A stretch of DNA of 64,000 nucleotides from Aplectana chamaeleonis (GCA_029168955.1 JAPDOI010000418.1:241001-305000); one strand, 5' to 3'; numbered from the stretch's first letter, positions 1-11,801 are shown. Notes: generated from the letters alone by a model not told the origin. A program made the numbers and translations.

Positions 1-1450
1 CCTGTTCAGCGTTCCAAATAACACCCACAGTGAAATTTTGAGTCAAATCTAAGACTTTGACCGAGCTAACTTATACCAACCGTAACCTACCGTTCTCTAT
101 GTACAACATTTGAGACGATTTGATCGTAGCATTCTCGAAATCGTCAAAGTGGCGTTTTTTCCAGCAAAGTTCCCCCCATTTTAAAGCTTGGGACCAAATT
201 AGACGAAATTTTTACGAATATTAACAAATGAGTCTCAGATTCGTGATCAGCACCCAAAACAACTCCTAGAAACAAGTTTTCAGCCCAATCCGAGACAACT
301 TTTTTGAACATCCTGAAAATTGCCATTCGTGTACCCCTTTTATCTACGCATAGCTATGGAAATTCCCACTTAGGAAATCTCCTGTAAATCTCTGAGGCAC
401 TTAGGGGATTTGGGAAACGGATTATCAATGCTGTGTCCCATACCTACAACTATCAACCTAGTAAGATTTGGCTCAAAACTTCCATGGAGGTCTTCTGAGG
501 TGCCTAACACGAATTTGAAGTTTACTTATCGATTATCGAAATACTAAGTTAAGTTGCGCTAGTTAAGGTAGCATTATATGTATCTACCGTAAGCTAAAAA
601 AAGCCTCAGAATATCGAGAAACAGACTTCAGACCGCGACCCCTTCCAGCAAAGCTATGCGACCCCTTCCTAACAATGGCCCTGCCGAATTCAAGTTAGAC
701 CTGCCCACTTTGCTGAAGATATGAGTGCTCGTCAAAAACGCAAGTTCAAATGGCCAAAAATCGTTTTTGGTGGCCTTCTAGTGCCGAACACATTGCTCTG
801 ATGGACCGTAATTCAGCGGCTCAGTAAAACAGACCCAGTAGTAGAACCGAACAAACCAAAGCCGCTCATGTAGAGCGAGAAAAAGAAAAAATCGCCCACT
901 AGAATGAGGTGTAAAAATCCCGTTTTCTAGATGGTCTTTTCGGCCTTGATTTTCATTTCAAAAAGGCTGCAGTCGGACAAAAGGTGCATCTACTGAATGG
1001 TTATCGAAAACTACACTGAAACTAGATTTTTTTCTAATTTTTTTTTCGTGATTTTCTACTCCGTCATGTGGTGAGATGAAAACATGGTGAGGTAGGAAAT
1101 CACGAAAAATCTTTTTGAAAAGCCATCTAATATAAATTTCGATAACCATTCAATAGTTGCACCTTTTCCCGGACTGCCACCTTCTAGAAATGAAAACCAT
1201 GGCTGAAGAGCCATTTGGGGAAAAAACGGCCTTTTTACACCATATTCCGACAGACGATTTCTTCTTCTTCTCACTTTACGTGAGCGAATTGCGTTTTCTG
1301 CTCTATTACTGGGTCTGTAAACAAAACCGCTGAGTTACGGCCCATCAGAACAATGTAGATAACACTAGAAGGCACCCAAAAACCATTTCTTCGCTATTTG
1401 GACAGCTGCAATTTTTACGAGTATTTAGGTCGCCAGCGGCTGGTCTGAAC
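1..1450. repeat. Gene-free repeat-derived DNA related to CAAGGG-element interiors
   Basis: No open frame here looks coding. The stretch carries short modules that recur at 50.2-50.9 and 56.0-56.5 kb: CACCCAAAACAACTCC-like strings, CTACCGTAACCTACCGT-like strings and 'atcgataaatg..cgtgatcagcac' blocks. Those other sites lie within or next to CAAGGG-ended elements, so this is probably a fragment of that family cut by the window edge. Around 880-1310 there is a weak inverted arrangement (aaaatcacgaaaaa strings on both strands). I see no RNA gene. Confidence 0.45.
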
Positions 1451-1452
1451 TA

Positions 1453-1612
1453 CTGTGCTTATCTGGGCCAAATTCCGGCCGGCAATTGCGTCTCGACACG
1501 CTTTACGGCCGCGCTCAAGTCAGTCGAGTGTCCAGCGCCAAAGCCGACTCGATATGGTTTTTTTATAGTTTTCTCCAATTTTGTTCACTTTCCACTTTCT
1601 AGAACCCACCTA
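1453..1612. mobile_element. Partial TA-flanked palindromic MITE (left half)
   Basis: Begins TA|CTGTGCTTATCTGGGCC and continues with GGTCCGCAATTGCGTCTCG-like sequence, the left arm of the family described at 1613-1891. It stops at ...ACCCACC|TA, where the complete copy begins, so the pair forms 1.5 tandem copies. This could come from unequal exchange or from insertion into the family's own internal TA with later loss of the right half. Confidence 0.75.
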
Positions 1613-1891
1613 CTGTGCTTCTCTGGGCCGAATTCAGGTCCGCAATTGCGTCTCGACACGCTTTGCAGCCGCACGCGCTTGAGTAGGTCGAGTTTCCAGC
1701 GCCAAAGCCGACTTGATGTGGCTTTTTGATACAGTTTCCTCCAATCTTTTCAAGTTTCCTGTTTCCAAAACCCACCTAGAGTCAACCGATCGGCGGCTGC
1801 GGCGCTGGAAACTCTTCCGACTCTAATGCGCGCGGCCGCAAAGCGTGTCGAGACGCAATTGCGGACCGGAATTCAGCCCAGAGAAGCACAG
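1613..1891. mobile_element. TA-flanked palindromic MITE, complete copy (Tc1/mariner-like target)
   Basis: A 279-bp near-palindrome starting CTGTGCTTCTCTGGGCC and ending GGCCCAGAGAAGCACAG-like, flanked by TA on both sides. The arms (about 120 bp or more each) include GCAATTGCGTCTCGACACG and its complement, and a CCAGCGCC/GGCGCTGG pair nearer the centre. Other copies lie at 13255-13533, 49973-50243 and 63342-63620, with half a copy at 1453-1612. A TA duplication is the target signature of Tc1/mariner/IS630 elements. There is no transposase, so it is non-autonomous. Superfamily is inferred from the duplication only. Confidence 0.85.
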
Positions 1892-2521
1892 TACCCGTGG
1901 TTGAGCACGAAACATTCTTGAAAGGAGCTGAGTTGAATCCAAAAAAAAAAAACGAATTGAAAAAAAACTGGCGTAGCGACCAGCCACCCCATTTTCAAGT
2001 TTGCTGGCGACCCACAACTTTGGAAAATTTCCAACATCGCTTGACCCTGCACTAAGACCAGCCGTAATTATAACTCACATCGATGTATGTCGCCAGACGA
2101 CTGTTCAATCCAGTAAGTTCTTCTTTCTCCTTGGACCGTGTGTTTTCCAGGAAAGAGCTGCAAACCGGTAATTCACCACAAAAAACAATACAAAAACAGA
2201 GGGAAAACTCACAATGACTGGTCTCCTCCGCCGAGCATTGAGCTGCTACCGCTGATCTCATACTCGACTTGTGTCCTGAGTGGAACCGACGAACGGGTCG
2301 CCTTCACTTTACGGGCAGACATAATCACGGCTGTTTACCTGCAACAAACGGATAGTGCACACGCCGTCCGTAGAAAAGCCAACTTAAACATCTATATCGA
2401 CTACGGCGTACGCAACAAACTCGAAACGCAAACAACGATGACGCGTCCAGTCTCGGAATCAAACATTACAACCAGCGTCTGGAGGGAAGCGGGAGATTAT
2501 AACGCCGTAGAAGAGCCCCTA

Positions 2522-2656
2522 GGGGTCGTTTATACTCCCGCCGCCGAGCGGCGCGGCACAGTGCATTTCCGTAATATTGATCATGCGGCGCGGCACATCA
2601 ATATGATAGGATAGCACCTCGCCGCGCCGCTCAGTGGCGGAAGTGTAAACGACCCC
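2522..2656. mobile_element. PIF/Harbinger-like MITE, copy 1 (GGGGTCGTTTA ends)
   Basis: A 135-bp inverted-repeat element with ends GGGGTCGTTTATACT / AGTGTAAACGACCCC and an internal GCCGAGCGGCGCGGC pair. It is flanked by CTA and TTA. The second copy (51665-51800) has perfect TTA/TTA flanks, so the duplication is probably a 3-bp TTA with one base changed here. A 3-bp TWA duplication with G-rich ends suits PIF/Harbinger. The 158-codon open frame at 2138-2614 runs through this element and is not a credible gene. Confidence 0.8.
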
Positions 2657-2948
2657 TTACGCCCTATTCATGCTCTTGCCGCCGCGGCAGAACATAAAAA
2701 TGGCGTTAGAGAAGACTACAAGATAAAATATAGCCCCTCTCCCTCATTTCGAGCCGGCCGAGGTAAAAGCAGCCTGCGTTGGTCTCGAGGCAGATGCGAG
2801 GTGTCTCGGGTTAAATGGCAAGTATTCCACACAGCTGGCCAGACGTTTGACCAACTGCCGGTGGACGGTGTTTAGGAACAAACGACGAGCATTTCGGGAC
2901 ACGAACCCCACTTCTGAAACGACAGCTATCTGGCGTAACAAAACTATA

Positions 2949-3163
2949 GTTAGGTCCGTGGCTTGTTTCCTCAAGGAAAACACATTTAAATCTCACCCGC
3001 GGCTGGTACGGCGGTCGCGTGCGCTGGCCCGCTAATCGATTCAGGCCGAGGGAAGAGCGCCAGCTTACAACACCGCCAGCCGCCAGTGAGATTTAAACCG
3101 CCAGCGGCAGCCGCGGATGAGATTACGATAATTTTTCTTGAGGAAACAAGTCGCAAACGTAAC
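2949..3163. mobile_element. GTTAGGTCC-ended MITE, copy 1
   Basis: A 215-bp element with imperfect terminal inverted repeats (GTTAGGTCCGTGGCTTG at left, complement of GTTACGTTTGCGACTTG at right) followed by TTTCCTCAAGGA-like sequence and inner TCACCCGCGGCTG / CAGCCGCGGATGA arms. It shares CGGTCGCGTGCGC and CCCGCTAATCGATTCA with the copy at 11947-12168. No protein is encoded. Confidence 0.7.
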
Positions 3164-4315
3164 TCTACTAGTGTTCGGGAAAGCGAATAATTGGAATGAG
3201 CACAAAACGGAAATTCGGGAAAAAAAGTGGAAAGATTAGAATTCCGAATATAAGGAATACCCGCTAGAATACCCAACAGAATTTCAAAATTCTGCGAAAT
3301 GAACATACGAAAACTGAAAATTTCGTTACCCGACAGTTTCATTCCCTTTTTTTCCTTAATTCATAAACGAGCTCTATAAGAGTATTTCGAAAATAATTGT
3401 AGAGAGGGACTCTCAAACCACAATAGATAAGAATCAGACTTGAACTCTGAACAGTCTCTAGGAAGGAACCCCAAAACATAGTTAATGATGACATAATCCT
3501 ACTACGAACATTCATTACGCTACGAACAAAGTTTCCCGCCACTTGTACTTGACGATTTTTGAACCTTTCAGCCCAGGTCCTTATGCCTAGGGCGATGTAG
3601 CAATCGGAAGCACAAGTTCTTTTTTAACTAATGCTGCCTTCCACTTTGGACAAAGCCTGCTCATTTGAGAAAAATATACTCTAATAGGGTGGCAATCTCT
3701 AGAACTGAGTACCTTTGAGTGCTTCTTTTTACTTAAAAGTAAGCCACCAAACCTGCCCGAGTTGCCAGGAAATCAGGTACCATCTTAGAACTAGATGATA
3801 GTGTTTGCGGAAAATTTCGTCGAAGCGTAAATATTGATTTCTAGCGGATTTTGTGATTTTGCGACTTCGGTCTTTTTCGACTTATCCGAGAAGTTTAGGC
3901 ATCGTAGCTTCAAAGTCAGGTATAATAATCAAATCGATCAAGTCCCAATTCAATAGTATTTTTGCGTCAATAATCAATCGTTATTTTCGAGAATCGATAA
4001 AAATAGCAAAAATCGACTTTTTCAAAATAAACTATCAATAATTGAAGAAAAAAGAACTTGGCCATTATCGTCAACTTTGAAGCTTCGAGGCCGAAACTTC
4101 TCGGATAAGCCAGTGGAAACCGAAAATCTAAAATCAAAAAAACCACTAAAAAATCAATAATTGCGTTCCGTCGAAATTTTCCGCAAACGCTATCATCTAG
4201 TACTAAGAAGGCTCAAATATCCTGTCAACTGTGGAAGGTTTGGTGATTCACCCTAAAGTAAATATAAGCACTCAAAGATGCTGAGTACTGAAAATTACCA
4301 CTTAACTATAGTATG

Positions 4316-4470
4316 TTTACACAGGGTGCTGAGTTGATCGCACAACGCTTGGCTCCGGACGAGATTGAACCAGCATATTCCCTTTCCGCGGGAGCGCCTT
4401 ATCGCACTGCACCACCGAAGCCCCAGCGCCGCTCTCACTCAACTGCTCGGTAAATCTTAACCGAAGCAAA
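4316..4470. mobile_element. tRNA-like-bearing element, partial copy inside foldback
   Basis: Begins TTTACACAGGGTGCTGAG, matching the left arm of the palindrome at 57095-57306, and runs through GGCTCCGGACGAGATTG to GCTCGGTAAATCTTAACCG. The palindrome's right arm is missing. It sits inside the right half of the foldback at 3528-4658, so it inserted later. Confidence 0.6.
4350..4422 (-). pseudogene. tRNA-like sequence (degenerate tRNA or SINE head), copy 1
   Basis: Read on the minus strand this is 73 nt. The ends GGCTTCG and CGGAGCC form a complete 7-bp acceptor stem with one G-T pair, followed by discriminator A. Box A-like TGGTGCAGTGCGATAAGG and box B-like GGTTCAATCTC are at the expected spacing, and the T loop is TTCAATC. 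Faults: box A is displaced by one base, the T stem has a mismatch, the CCC/GGG anticodon stem is short and the base before the putative GGA anticodon is C, not T. Most likely a pseudogene or tRNA-derived repeat. A second copy (57129-57201) keeps the same 73-nt frame. Confidence 0.5.
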
Positions 4471-4699
4471 AAAACATCCAAAAATCGTGTAAGACTAAAT
4501 TATAGCATATACTTCGCAAATGAGCAGGCTTTTGCCAAGTGGAAGGCAGCGTTAGATAGGAAAGAACTCGTTCTTTCGATCCATGTATCGCCTTTGGCCG
4601 AGGGACCACTGCTGAAAGATTCAAAAATCATCAAAGTCAAGTAGCGGAAAACTTTCGTTTCAACCTACATGAAAAAAAGGAATAATAAAACTAGATACC

Positions 4700-5350
4700 A
4701 AACACAACATCAAAAATCTGCAAAATGAGCATATGAAAACTTAATTCTCGTTACCCGACAAACCCAATCCCTCTATTTTCTTTCTTCCCCAATTCAACTC
4801 TAAACAAGGACTGCTCAAATAAAAATTGAAGAGATATGGCTCTTGAATCACATAAGTTAAGAAACGTGCATAATCCTTGAATAATCTTTAGAAAAAGCAA
4901 TCTCAAAATATTAGTCTATTTCGAAATTCCAACTACACACATTTACACTAACCGCTTTCTTAACCCGTTTTTCGTTCAACTCAAGTCTAGACCTGAGTAT
5001 GATGAGGGTTTACGCCCCAGATAACAGGCTGGCAGGAGAAAATTGCGCACTCAAGCTAGAAGAGACGCGAAACATCTGGTACGCAAACAAAGGCCGAGGA
5101 AACACTATACGCAACACAACGGATACTTGTCCATGCCTAATCGATGCTTCGAAAACACTAATCAAACCGCATATACGATTCCAATCCCAAAACAAGCTGA
5201 CAAACACATAGAAAGCCACACGGCCACACCAAAACCGTAACAGGCTCCTGTGGAAAAACATATAAACTGGAAACTCTATAGAGTGAAATCAATATCTGTA
5301 GGAAAAGCTAATATAGTCAAACCAAAACCCCCGGAAAACCTCATTTATTT
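4700..5350. other. Gene-free stretch, nothing recognised
   Basis: Short open frames on both strands around 4999-5261 overlap each other and show no splice-site or composition support. I see no repeat family or RNA gene. Confidence 0.4.
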
Positions 5351-5356
5351 CTCTAA

Positions 5357-6576
5357 CAAGGGAAGTGTTCAGAAAGTCAAACGCATCTGCGAAAACGACT
5401 AATACCGTTAGTATATCTTGTGGCTCAATAGTAAAACTGCGCGGTATCCCGCCCCGAGCTGTACGTTCCAAGAAGTTGCAAGCTTACTCAAAAATAGTTT
5501 TTTTGTGCTTTTTACGCCTTCCGAAAAGCGCATTAGTCTTTAGAAAATTCGGAAAAGGACTTCATAAATGTGTTCAGCGCTCAAAACTACCACCCTGGGC
5601 AAAGTTTGAGTGAGGGCACATTTTCCATACTTTGCCCAGACTGACCGCGTTTTAAACTTGTATGGATTTTCGGTTTGGTGTTTATTTATACCGATTAGAG
5701 GACTCTATAGGCGTTTTAGAAAAATGTTCCAGATTGGACTTAAAATTTTCCAAAGGGTTTTTTTTGGGGCGCTGACCACGAATCTGTGGTTTATCAGTTG
5801 ATTTTCCAAAGTTTTCGGCTAATTTCCTTCGACGCTTCCCAACCGGGGAAAATTTCGAGGGAAAAACGCCACTTTCGAGATTTCCGTCTACGAAAGATGT
5901 GTCTCAAAATCATTCTCTGGGGGTTATTTAAAGTGCTAAACACGAATTCGGAGTCCGTTTATAAATTTTTTGCAGAATAGGCTCCGTCCATAGCAGACGA
6001 TCAATGGCGCAAAAACGCTGAAACGCTGGCGTTCCGGACATCTTCAAAAGTCGTAATTTGCCATCAAATTTTTGCCCGATGGAAAGCTTCGAACAAATCA
6101 AGTCGAAAACTTCGCGGAATCGACAAATAAACCCCAGATTCGTGATCTGCACCCCACTAGGAAGGATTTTCAGCCAAATCTAAAAAAATGTTAAAAACGC
6201 TTTCACAGCCCTACGAATGGTATGAATAAACCCCCATACATAAATTCGTACGAAACGCCCAACCGAAAATTCGTTTAAGTCCAAAACGCTGTCAGCCTGG
6301 GCAAAGTATGGAAGATGTGCCTTCACCCAAACTTTGCTCAGGGTGGTAGTTTCGGGCGCTGAATACATCTGTCAGGCGCGTTTCCTGGTTTTCCCAAGAC
6401 TAATGCGCTTTTTGGAAGATACAAAAAGCACAAAAAACGACCTTTTTAAGCTTGTAACTTCTTGGAACCTGCAGCTCGGGGTGGGATACTGCGCAGTTTT
6501 ACTATTGAACCACAAGAGATACTAACGATACTAGTCGTTTTCGCAGATGCGTTTCACACTCTAAACACTTCCCTTG
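5357..6576. mobile_element. CAAGGG-ended element with TAA duplication, copy 1 (Harbinger-like)
   Basis: A 1220-bp element with ends CAAGGGAAGTGT / ACACTTCCCTTG and perfect TAA flanks (5354-5356, 6577-6579). The outer 350 bp or so of each end form a long inverted repeat: left GATATCTTGTGGCTCAATAG-like and GCATTAGTCTTTAGAAAA, right complement near 6390-6530. Inner parts carry TTTGCCCAGACTGAC and CAACCGGGGAAAATTTCG-like strings shared with 52882-53217 and 55934-56677. The 3-bp TAA/TTA duplication suits PIF/Harbinger. Short frames inside are not coding-like. Confidence 0.8.
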
Positions 6577-6579
6577 TAA

Positions 6580-6900
6580 GGGCAATTAGCAGTTGAAGGT
6601 TGAAATCTATGACTGATTGCATAGACTCAAAGCATCCTTCGAACGTCTATATAGCTAGCAAGTAAATAATTTCAAAAGATGAATAAAAGGCTGTATTATA
6701 GGAATAAAGTGTGGGTGGCAGAACGGGAACCGCTGACTAGTCATAGCAACAGCAGCATCAGCAGGAAGCGAAGGCTGACGCATTGCCAGCGGCGGCCACA
6801 CTCAAGCGGGCGATTTGCCAACTTTAAAGCCGATTATTGACGTTTCTACGCAACAAGGACCGCAATACATGCACGGCATGGATCTATGAATGCCAGCACA
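6580..6900. other. Gene-free stretch
   Basis: No repeat or coding signal I can name. It is locally GC-richer (GCCAGCGGCGGCCACAC near 6785) and merges into the GTTAC-motif element that follows. Confidence 0.35.
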
Positions 6901-6904
6901 CACT

Positions 6905-7665
6905 CAGGAATGTCCGATTAAGTTACATGCGAATTAAGGACTCTTAACATGTTACTTGCGACTTATCTTTACAACTTTAAATTCCGTGTGACTTTCAACA
7001 TAGTGAGTATGTTGCAAAGTGCGAGTTGACTTACACTGGACATAAAATACTGGCGTGTAACTTAAATGTGTTATTTTACCGCACATCTAACTTATCTCGG
7101 AGCGGGCTGTTTCCTAGGGAGTATACGACGCACTCTCAAGGCTAGCTCAGATGTCGGTAGCGTCGTCGGTCCAATTACCCAAGTTTGAGGTATTTCGGCC
7201 CGCGTACCGGCCGGAGGTGCCGTCTAGCCGCTAGCGACCCCAGGCATGGTCGGCGAGCATGCCGCCTGACCACATCGCGCGTTGGTAAAGTAAGTTACTC
7301 GCAAGGTTGTGTATTATTAGAGCAAGTTACACGTTACTTTAATCAAAAATCTGGTCAAGTTACACGTAACATCATGTCGCGTTACTTGTGAACTTAAACT
7401 AAGTTGCGTGAAGCCGCTAAGGTCTCAGGTAACCTGTTCAGAAATACCTGAGTGAGGCAGGACTCGAATGTGTGCACCGTCGTCGGTTCAATTACCCATG
7501 TTTCAGATACTTAGACCCCCTAACAACACTGCAAGTTACTCGTAATGTTGTGTAAGTAACGTGTAATATTGAGGAAATTTCCGCGCGACTCTAATTGAAA
7601 ACCACGGCAAGTTACACGTAACGTCGTCTCAAGTTACATGTGAATTCAGAGTACGTTGCGTGAAG
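6905..7665. mobile_element. Core-plus-motif element with GTTAC motif array, copy 1
   Basis: Dozens of degenerate GTTACATGTAAC/AAGTTAC motifs in both orientations surround two copies of a shared core (CCAATTACCCAAGTTTGAGG near 7168 and TTCAATTACCCATGTTTCAG near 7488). The same core occurs inside elements at about 37.0, 54.1 and 60.3 kb, where the surrounding amplified motif is different or shared (see findings). No protein is encoded. Exact ends are uncertain because motif density fades gradually. Confidence 0.55.
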
Positions 7666-7699
7666 CCATCATACAACTTGCGTCAAAGTCTCAGGTTAA

Positions 7700-9884
7700 C
7701 TTGTTCACACGGTGAAGCGGGGCATTGTGTAATTTTCCGGAACCTAAGCGACCCCGTCCAACTTTTCTTCCAAAAAAACAATATTTTTGCGATCCGCCGA
7801 GGTGTAATTTTTGGGCACCTTTTATTTCAAAAAAAAATTTCAGGTATATAGTACTGAAAAGGTACCTTATAAATGTTCAATAACCGTTGTTTTCAGTTGC
7901 CAATCGCTTACAGAAATTTTCATTTTTGGTTCAAAATTTTTGCGATACCCCTAACCTTCATTTTCGGACCAAAACTTGCGACTCCCTCCCAGCCTCCCCC
8001 CCCGCGTCGGGTAATTTCGCAACCCCGCTTGACCCTGCATGGTTTAGCCGGTCGTTGAGCCAATTTTCGGTGGAGCTACGTCCCCTCCCCCGTTGACCGA
8101 AATTTTTTGAAAATTCCCAAAATTTTTACGATCCCTCGAGATGGAAAATTCCTTTAGCTTTTTGAGAGTGACAAATTTGGAAAAAAATTGTGGTAGCCGA
8201 AAAAATCTTTATTTTTTCACGGTCAAGGCCGGTGGTGGCGGATTTTTTTTTTCAAAATCCAAAATCTTTGAGATATCCCCTCCGAAGCGCGATTTCTGGG
8301 TAGTTTACATTTGAATACTAAAACTGTCAGACGCCGAAAACTCGTCCAGTAGTCGGGCTCAAACGTCGAAAACCTGAGCGAAGCTACGATCCTTCGCTTT
8401 GGTGACCAATTTCACAAATTTTCGTTTCTGGACACAATTTCTGACGCTCCCCCCCCCCCTAACTCCGTAGTGTCCGGTCACAACTCCGCTGGACCCTGTT
8501 TGCGAATCGTTGAAACCCCCCCCCCTTGGTCCAATCAAAGATCGAGAGCGTCACGCAGCAACTCCTCGATGGGAATTTTCCCATCAGGGTCCATGCATCG
8601 TGCACTAACCCTATCAATGCCAATATTGAAAAATCGATAAGCTTTCGCTAAATACACAAATGGGAGAAGACCTATGAAAGGTTCCAAACTGCTATGGGAT
8701 ATTGAAGCCTTAGAGGAACGTTAGAACTAAAAATGAGGCATCTGAGATGTGAAAAAACCCAATCTATCCACGTAAAGCTGACTTCAGCAAGATGGAGGAA
8801 GACATCAAAGGTGACGGACATATGGACGTGACGCTACCTTTTTGTCGTGCTCAAAGCACGATCAAGCAGACCGTTGTCAAGGATCTCGGCGGGGCAACTC
8901 CCCCCACATTTGCTGACCAAGATTTTCAGAAAAAGTCGCAATTTTCTATGTCCCTCCCCCCTAATGAAAAACTTTTTCGGCCATTTCAGGTCCGAAATTT
9001 TTGAAAAATTGTGTGTTTCGTCATATTAATATCACTTTTTCATATTTTCTTGTGATTAGCACTACACACCTCACCTCAGCGTCAAGCAGGTCGTTGTGCA
9101 GGACCTCAGTGGAACTACGCTCCCCTTCCCTTGGTGAGCAGAATCTTTGGGAAATTTCGCGGCCCCTCCCAAAAACTCCGTTTTCAGCACGAAATTTTTA
9201 ATATCCCCAACCTGATTTCAATTTTTGGCTAAAATTTCAATGAACCCTTTCACTACCCGCTTAAGAACTACACAACAGGGCTTCACCCCGTCTTACCTTA
9301 CTGGCGAGCCTTGGGTGGCTTTTTTTTTCAATTTTCATCCCCGAAATTTCTAAGCTCCCCCCCCCCCCCACTAACTTCTTTTTTTTATTTCCACGTCTCC
9401 CCGTTGTTCCGCAAGACAATATCTCACTTAACCCATCGGTCCAGAAGGACTGGATAGCTTGCTAATGAGGGTTGTAGAATTGAAAAAAGGATATTTCAGG
9501 TTTTTGTGGTGGAAAATTTTTTGTGGAAGTTTTGTGAATACAAAAAGAGAAACGCGGAACGGAAAAATTCTGGCTAAGTCGTTGTGTACGACTGTAAGAG
9601 TAAAGGCGGCATGGATCCTGAAGAGACTTTGCGTTCCCCATTGGAAGTTGGCGCAAACTCGGTGCACCTGTGTTATAGCATATGGCACCGAGTTTGCGCC
9701 AACGTTCAACAGTAAACGCGAAGTCTCTTCCGGATTCATGCCGACGATATATCTCACTTTGCCCATGTTTAATATTTTACAAACCTCAAAAGAACGAGGT
9801 TGCGAAAATCCCGCACGGAAGTTTATCTATGAAAGATATTATTCTTTGAGTTAAAATTCTTTCCGCACCACATTAGGGAGGGTG
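7700..9884. repeat. Decayed hAT-like MITE debris rich in C runs
   Basis: No gene-like frame. Repeated fragments such as TTTTACGATCCC, GGTCGTAGCTCCGC-like and CCCGCTTGACCCTGCA-like strings alternate with C homopolymers of 7-10. They match the interiors and ends of the intact elements at 9893-10289 and 25304-25626, so this looks like layered, truncated copies. It includes a palindromic element at 9605-9743, listed separately. Confidence 0.5.
9605..9743. mobile_element. 140-bp palindromic element, copy 1
   Basis: Near-perfect hairpin. The outer arms are GGCATGGATCCTGAAGAG and the complement of CTCTTCCGGATTCATGCC. The inner arms are GGCGCAAACTCGGTGC and GCACCGAGTTTGCGCC around a short loop containing TATAGCATATG. 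Related to 11802-11941, with half a copy near 36388-36460. No protein is encoded. Confidence 0.75.
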
Positions 9885-9892
9885 GTCGTAGA

Positions 9893-10289
9893 CAGGGTTG
9901 AGCAGGCCGTTGTGGCGATTTTTGTCGCGGCTACGACCCCCCATTTTCCTTTTTTCAAAAAAAAATTCCCAAAATTTTACGACCCCCTGGGACCAAAGAT
10001 TTTCAAAGCATTATTTAGTGTCTAATTGTCAATTTTGTCACAAAAAAGTGTCAGTTTTCTACAAAGCTTCTCTGTATATAATCTGCTTTTATATTGTTGA
10101 AAATGCATACACCTCGCACACGACTGACTATTCCTACCTCATTTTACCTTACCATGTGGTTTGAAAAAATCCTGTTTTTTTCTTTCAAAAATTTTACGAT
10201 CCCTCCCCCAAATTTTTATTTTTTTTCCTGAAATTTCCAAAAATTTCACGATCTCCCATTGTGACCAGACACAACGCTGCTCAACCCTG
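9893..10289. mobile_element. hAT-like MITE (CAGGGTTGAGC ends), copy 1
   Basis: A 397-bp element beginning CAGGGTTGAGCAGGCCG and ending GCTGCTCAACCCTG. The 8-bp flanks are GTCGTAGA (9885-9892) and ATCGTAGA (10290-10297), one mismatch. CAGGG-type termini with an 8-bp duplication are the hAT signature. The interior is T/C-rich with no coding frame. Confidence 0.75.
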
Positions 10290-10297
10290 ATCGTAGA

Positions 10298-11800
10298 ATT
10301 TCTCGGGTGAGAATGTACATGTTGCTGGCTGGGGGGGGGGTGTCGTAGGGCAATTGCTTCTGACTCCGCAACTGAATCTGATCACGCCCCGACCGACGAT
10401 GGCTTTTTCCATCGGATCATGAGGTAAGCAGTATCCGAACATGATATGATTTTGTGTCATCAGAATTCAAGTGGGTTTTTTTTTTCTTCCTTTTCCATGT
10501 TTCATCTCGAAAGGGGAGGGTCGGCATGATAGAACTTTTTAGAAACGGGGGGTCGTAGCTCCGTCTGCTAAACCCTGATTGCACGCAACCCTGCATGAAA
10601 ATAGAGTGCAATCACTCAAAAAAAAACCGATAGAATGCAAAGGAACCAAAAGTGCGACTCGACTCCTTCCAGATATGCCGGGGAACGAAAAGTGCTCATA
10701 AAGTGACGCCCGGTCATAAATTGACAACGACCTTAGAGGAGCAATGCGGGCCCGACGCTAGTCCGATACCTATCTGCCGTCATTCCTAATCCTTCCCCCT
10801 TCCTCCCCGTCGAACTCACTGCAAATCCAGCGTAAGTGACTATAACGAGCAATCACACGTATGATTGCACATAAAAAAGCCAAAGAACACGTGAGCAAAG
10901 CTCTCACTCTCTCCCTCCTCCCCCCCCCTTCATCGACATGAGAAAGGCAATTAATCGAACGGCGTGTAACCAACCCCTGTCGCACCAGGAATGCAACCTC
11001 GCCCCTTTGATAATGTGTCATTGTGTGCTCGAATGGAACGCTCACACCCACACAGCTACTGGAAATCTGTAACCGGCAAAAGGAAGCGCAGGGGCAATAT
11101 TAGGTATTTGAAAAATTATTTCCTGAAATGCCGCTTTCAATTCACCCGAAGTTTTCAGAAAAAAAAAGGTTCCACATAAAATTGTGAGACACATCCCACA
11201 AAATAGGATACATACCGGAATTCTAGAAGGCAAAACTTTAAGTGGATTTAAAATTTAAATCTGAACCAAAATGTTGAATTAAGGGTTAAACGGGATCCAG
11301 CGCAGGGTTGCGACTGGGCGCAACGAGGGATTGTAAAATAATTGGAGAGTTTTGAAAAAAAAAAGAAAATCGAGGAAGGGGCTCATGCGATTTGACGGCA
11401 TTTTACCATAAATTTGAACTTTTTCCAACTTCTTCACTCTCGAAAAGCTTGAAGACTTTTTTGTATCGGAAGGTGGGTCGTAAAAATTTTGGTCAACGGG
11501 AAGGGGGTCGCAGCTCCCCTCAAAGTTAGCGCAACGGTCTGCTCAACTCTGGTACAGCGTGACGTCGTGAAGACCTCAGCAAAGCTACGACCCCCCCCCA
11601 GCCCAGAAAAGACTAAAAATTGGAAAAAAAATTTAATCTTCTACGAACCTCACCCCACTCCCCCTTATTAGAGGAAAACTTCTAGGTTCTGGTCCAAAAG
11701 TTCTAGGACACCCCCCCCCCTTCGGGCTCTGAACGGTTAGAGCCCTGCAGGACCCTGGGCTCAGCAGCCAAGAGAGTGAAGCTGAACTGAGCCACTACAC
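10298..11800. repeat. Gene-free, hAT-like debris and unclassified DNA
   Basis: Contains fragments of the CAGGGTTG family (CAGGGTTGCGACTGG near 11304, CTGCTCAACTCTGG near 11540, GTCGTAGCTCCGTC near 10552) and several G or C runs. Between 10600 and 11230 there is little recognisable repeat sequence. The open frames there on both strands are short and mutually overlapping. Confidence 0.4.
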
Positions 11801-11801
11801 T

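Larger units (their letters stand above)
3528..4658. mobile_element. 1.1-kb foldback element, copy 1
   Basis: Long imperfect inverted repeat. The left arm reads inward from CCGCCACTTGTACTTGACG through TGCTGCCTTCCACTT and ACTCTAATAGGGTGGCAAT. The right arm returns through AAATGAGCAGGC, CAAGTGGAAGGCAGC and CATCAAAGTCAAGTAGCGG. Inner arms around 3830-3930 and 4070-4180 also pair (CTTATCCGAGAAGTTT with AAACTTCTCGGATAAG). A related copy is at 14373-15310. This one is interrupted near 4316-4470 by the tRNA-like element. Short direct repeats containing CGTTACCCGACA lie outside both ends (about 3324 and 4752). Confidence 0.7.

Noticed and set aside
2138..2614. 158-codon plus-strand ORF
   Set aside because: Runs into the Harbinger-like MITE at 2522-2656; composition changes at the border and no splice or family evidence.
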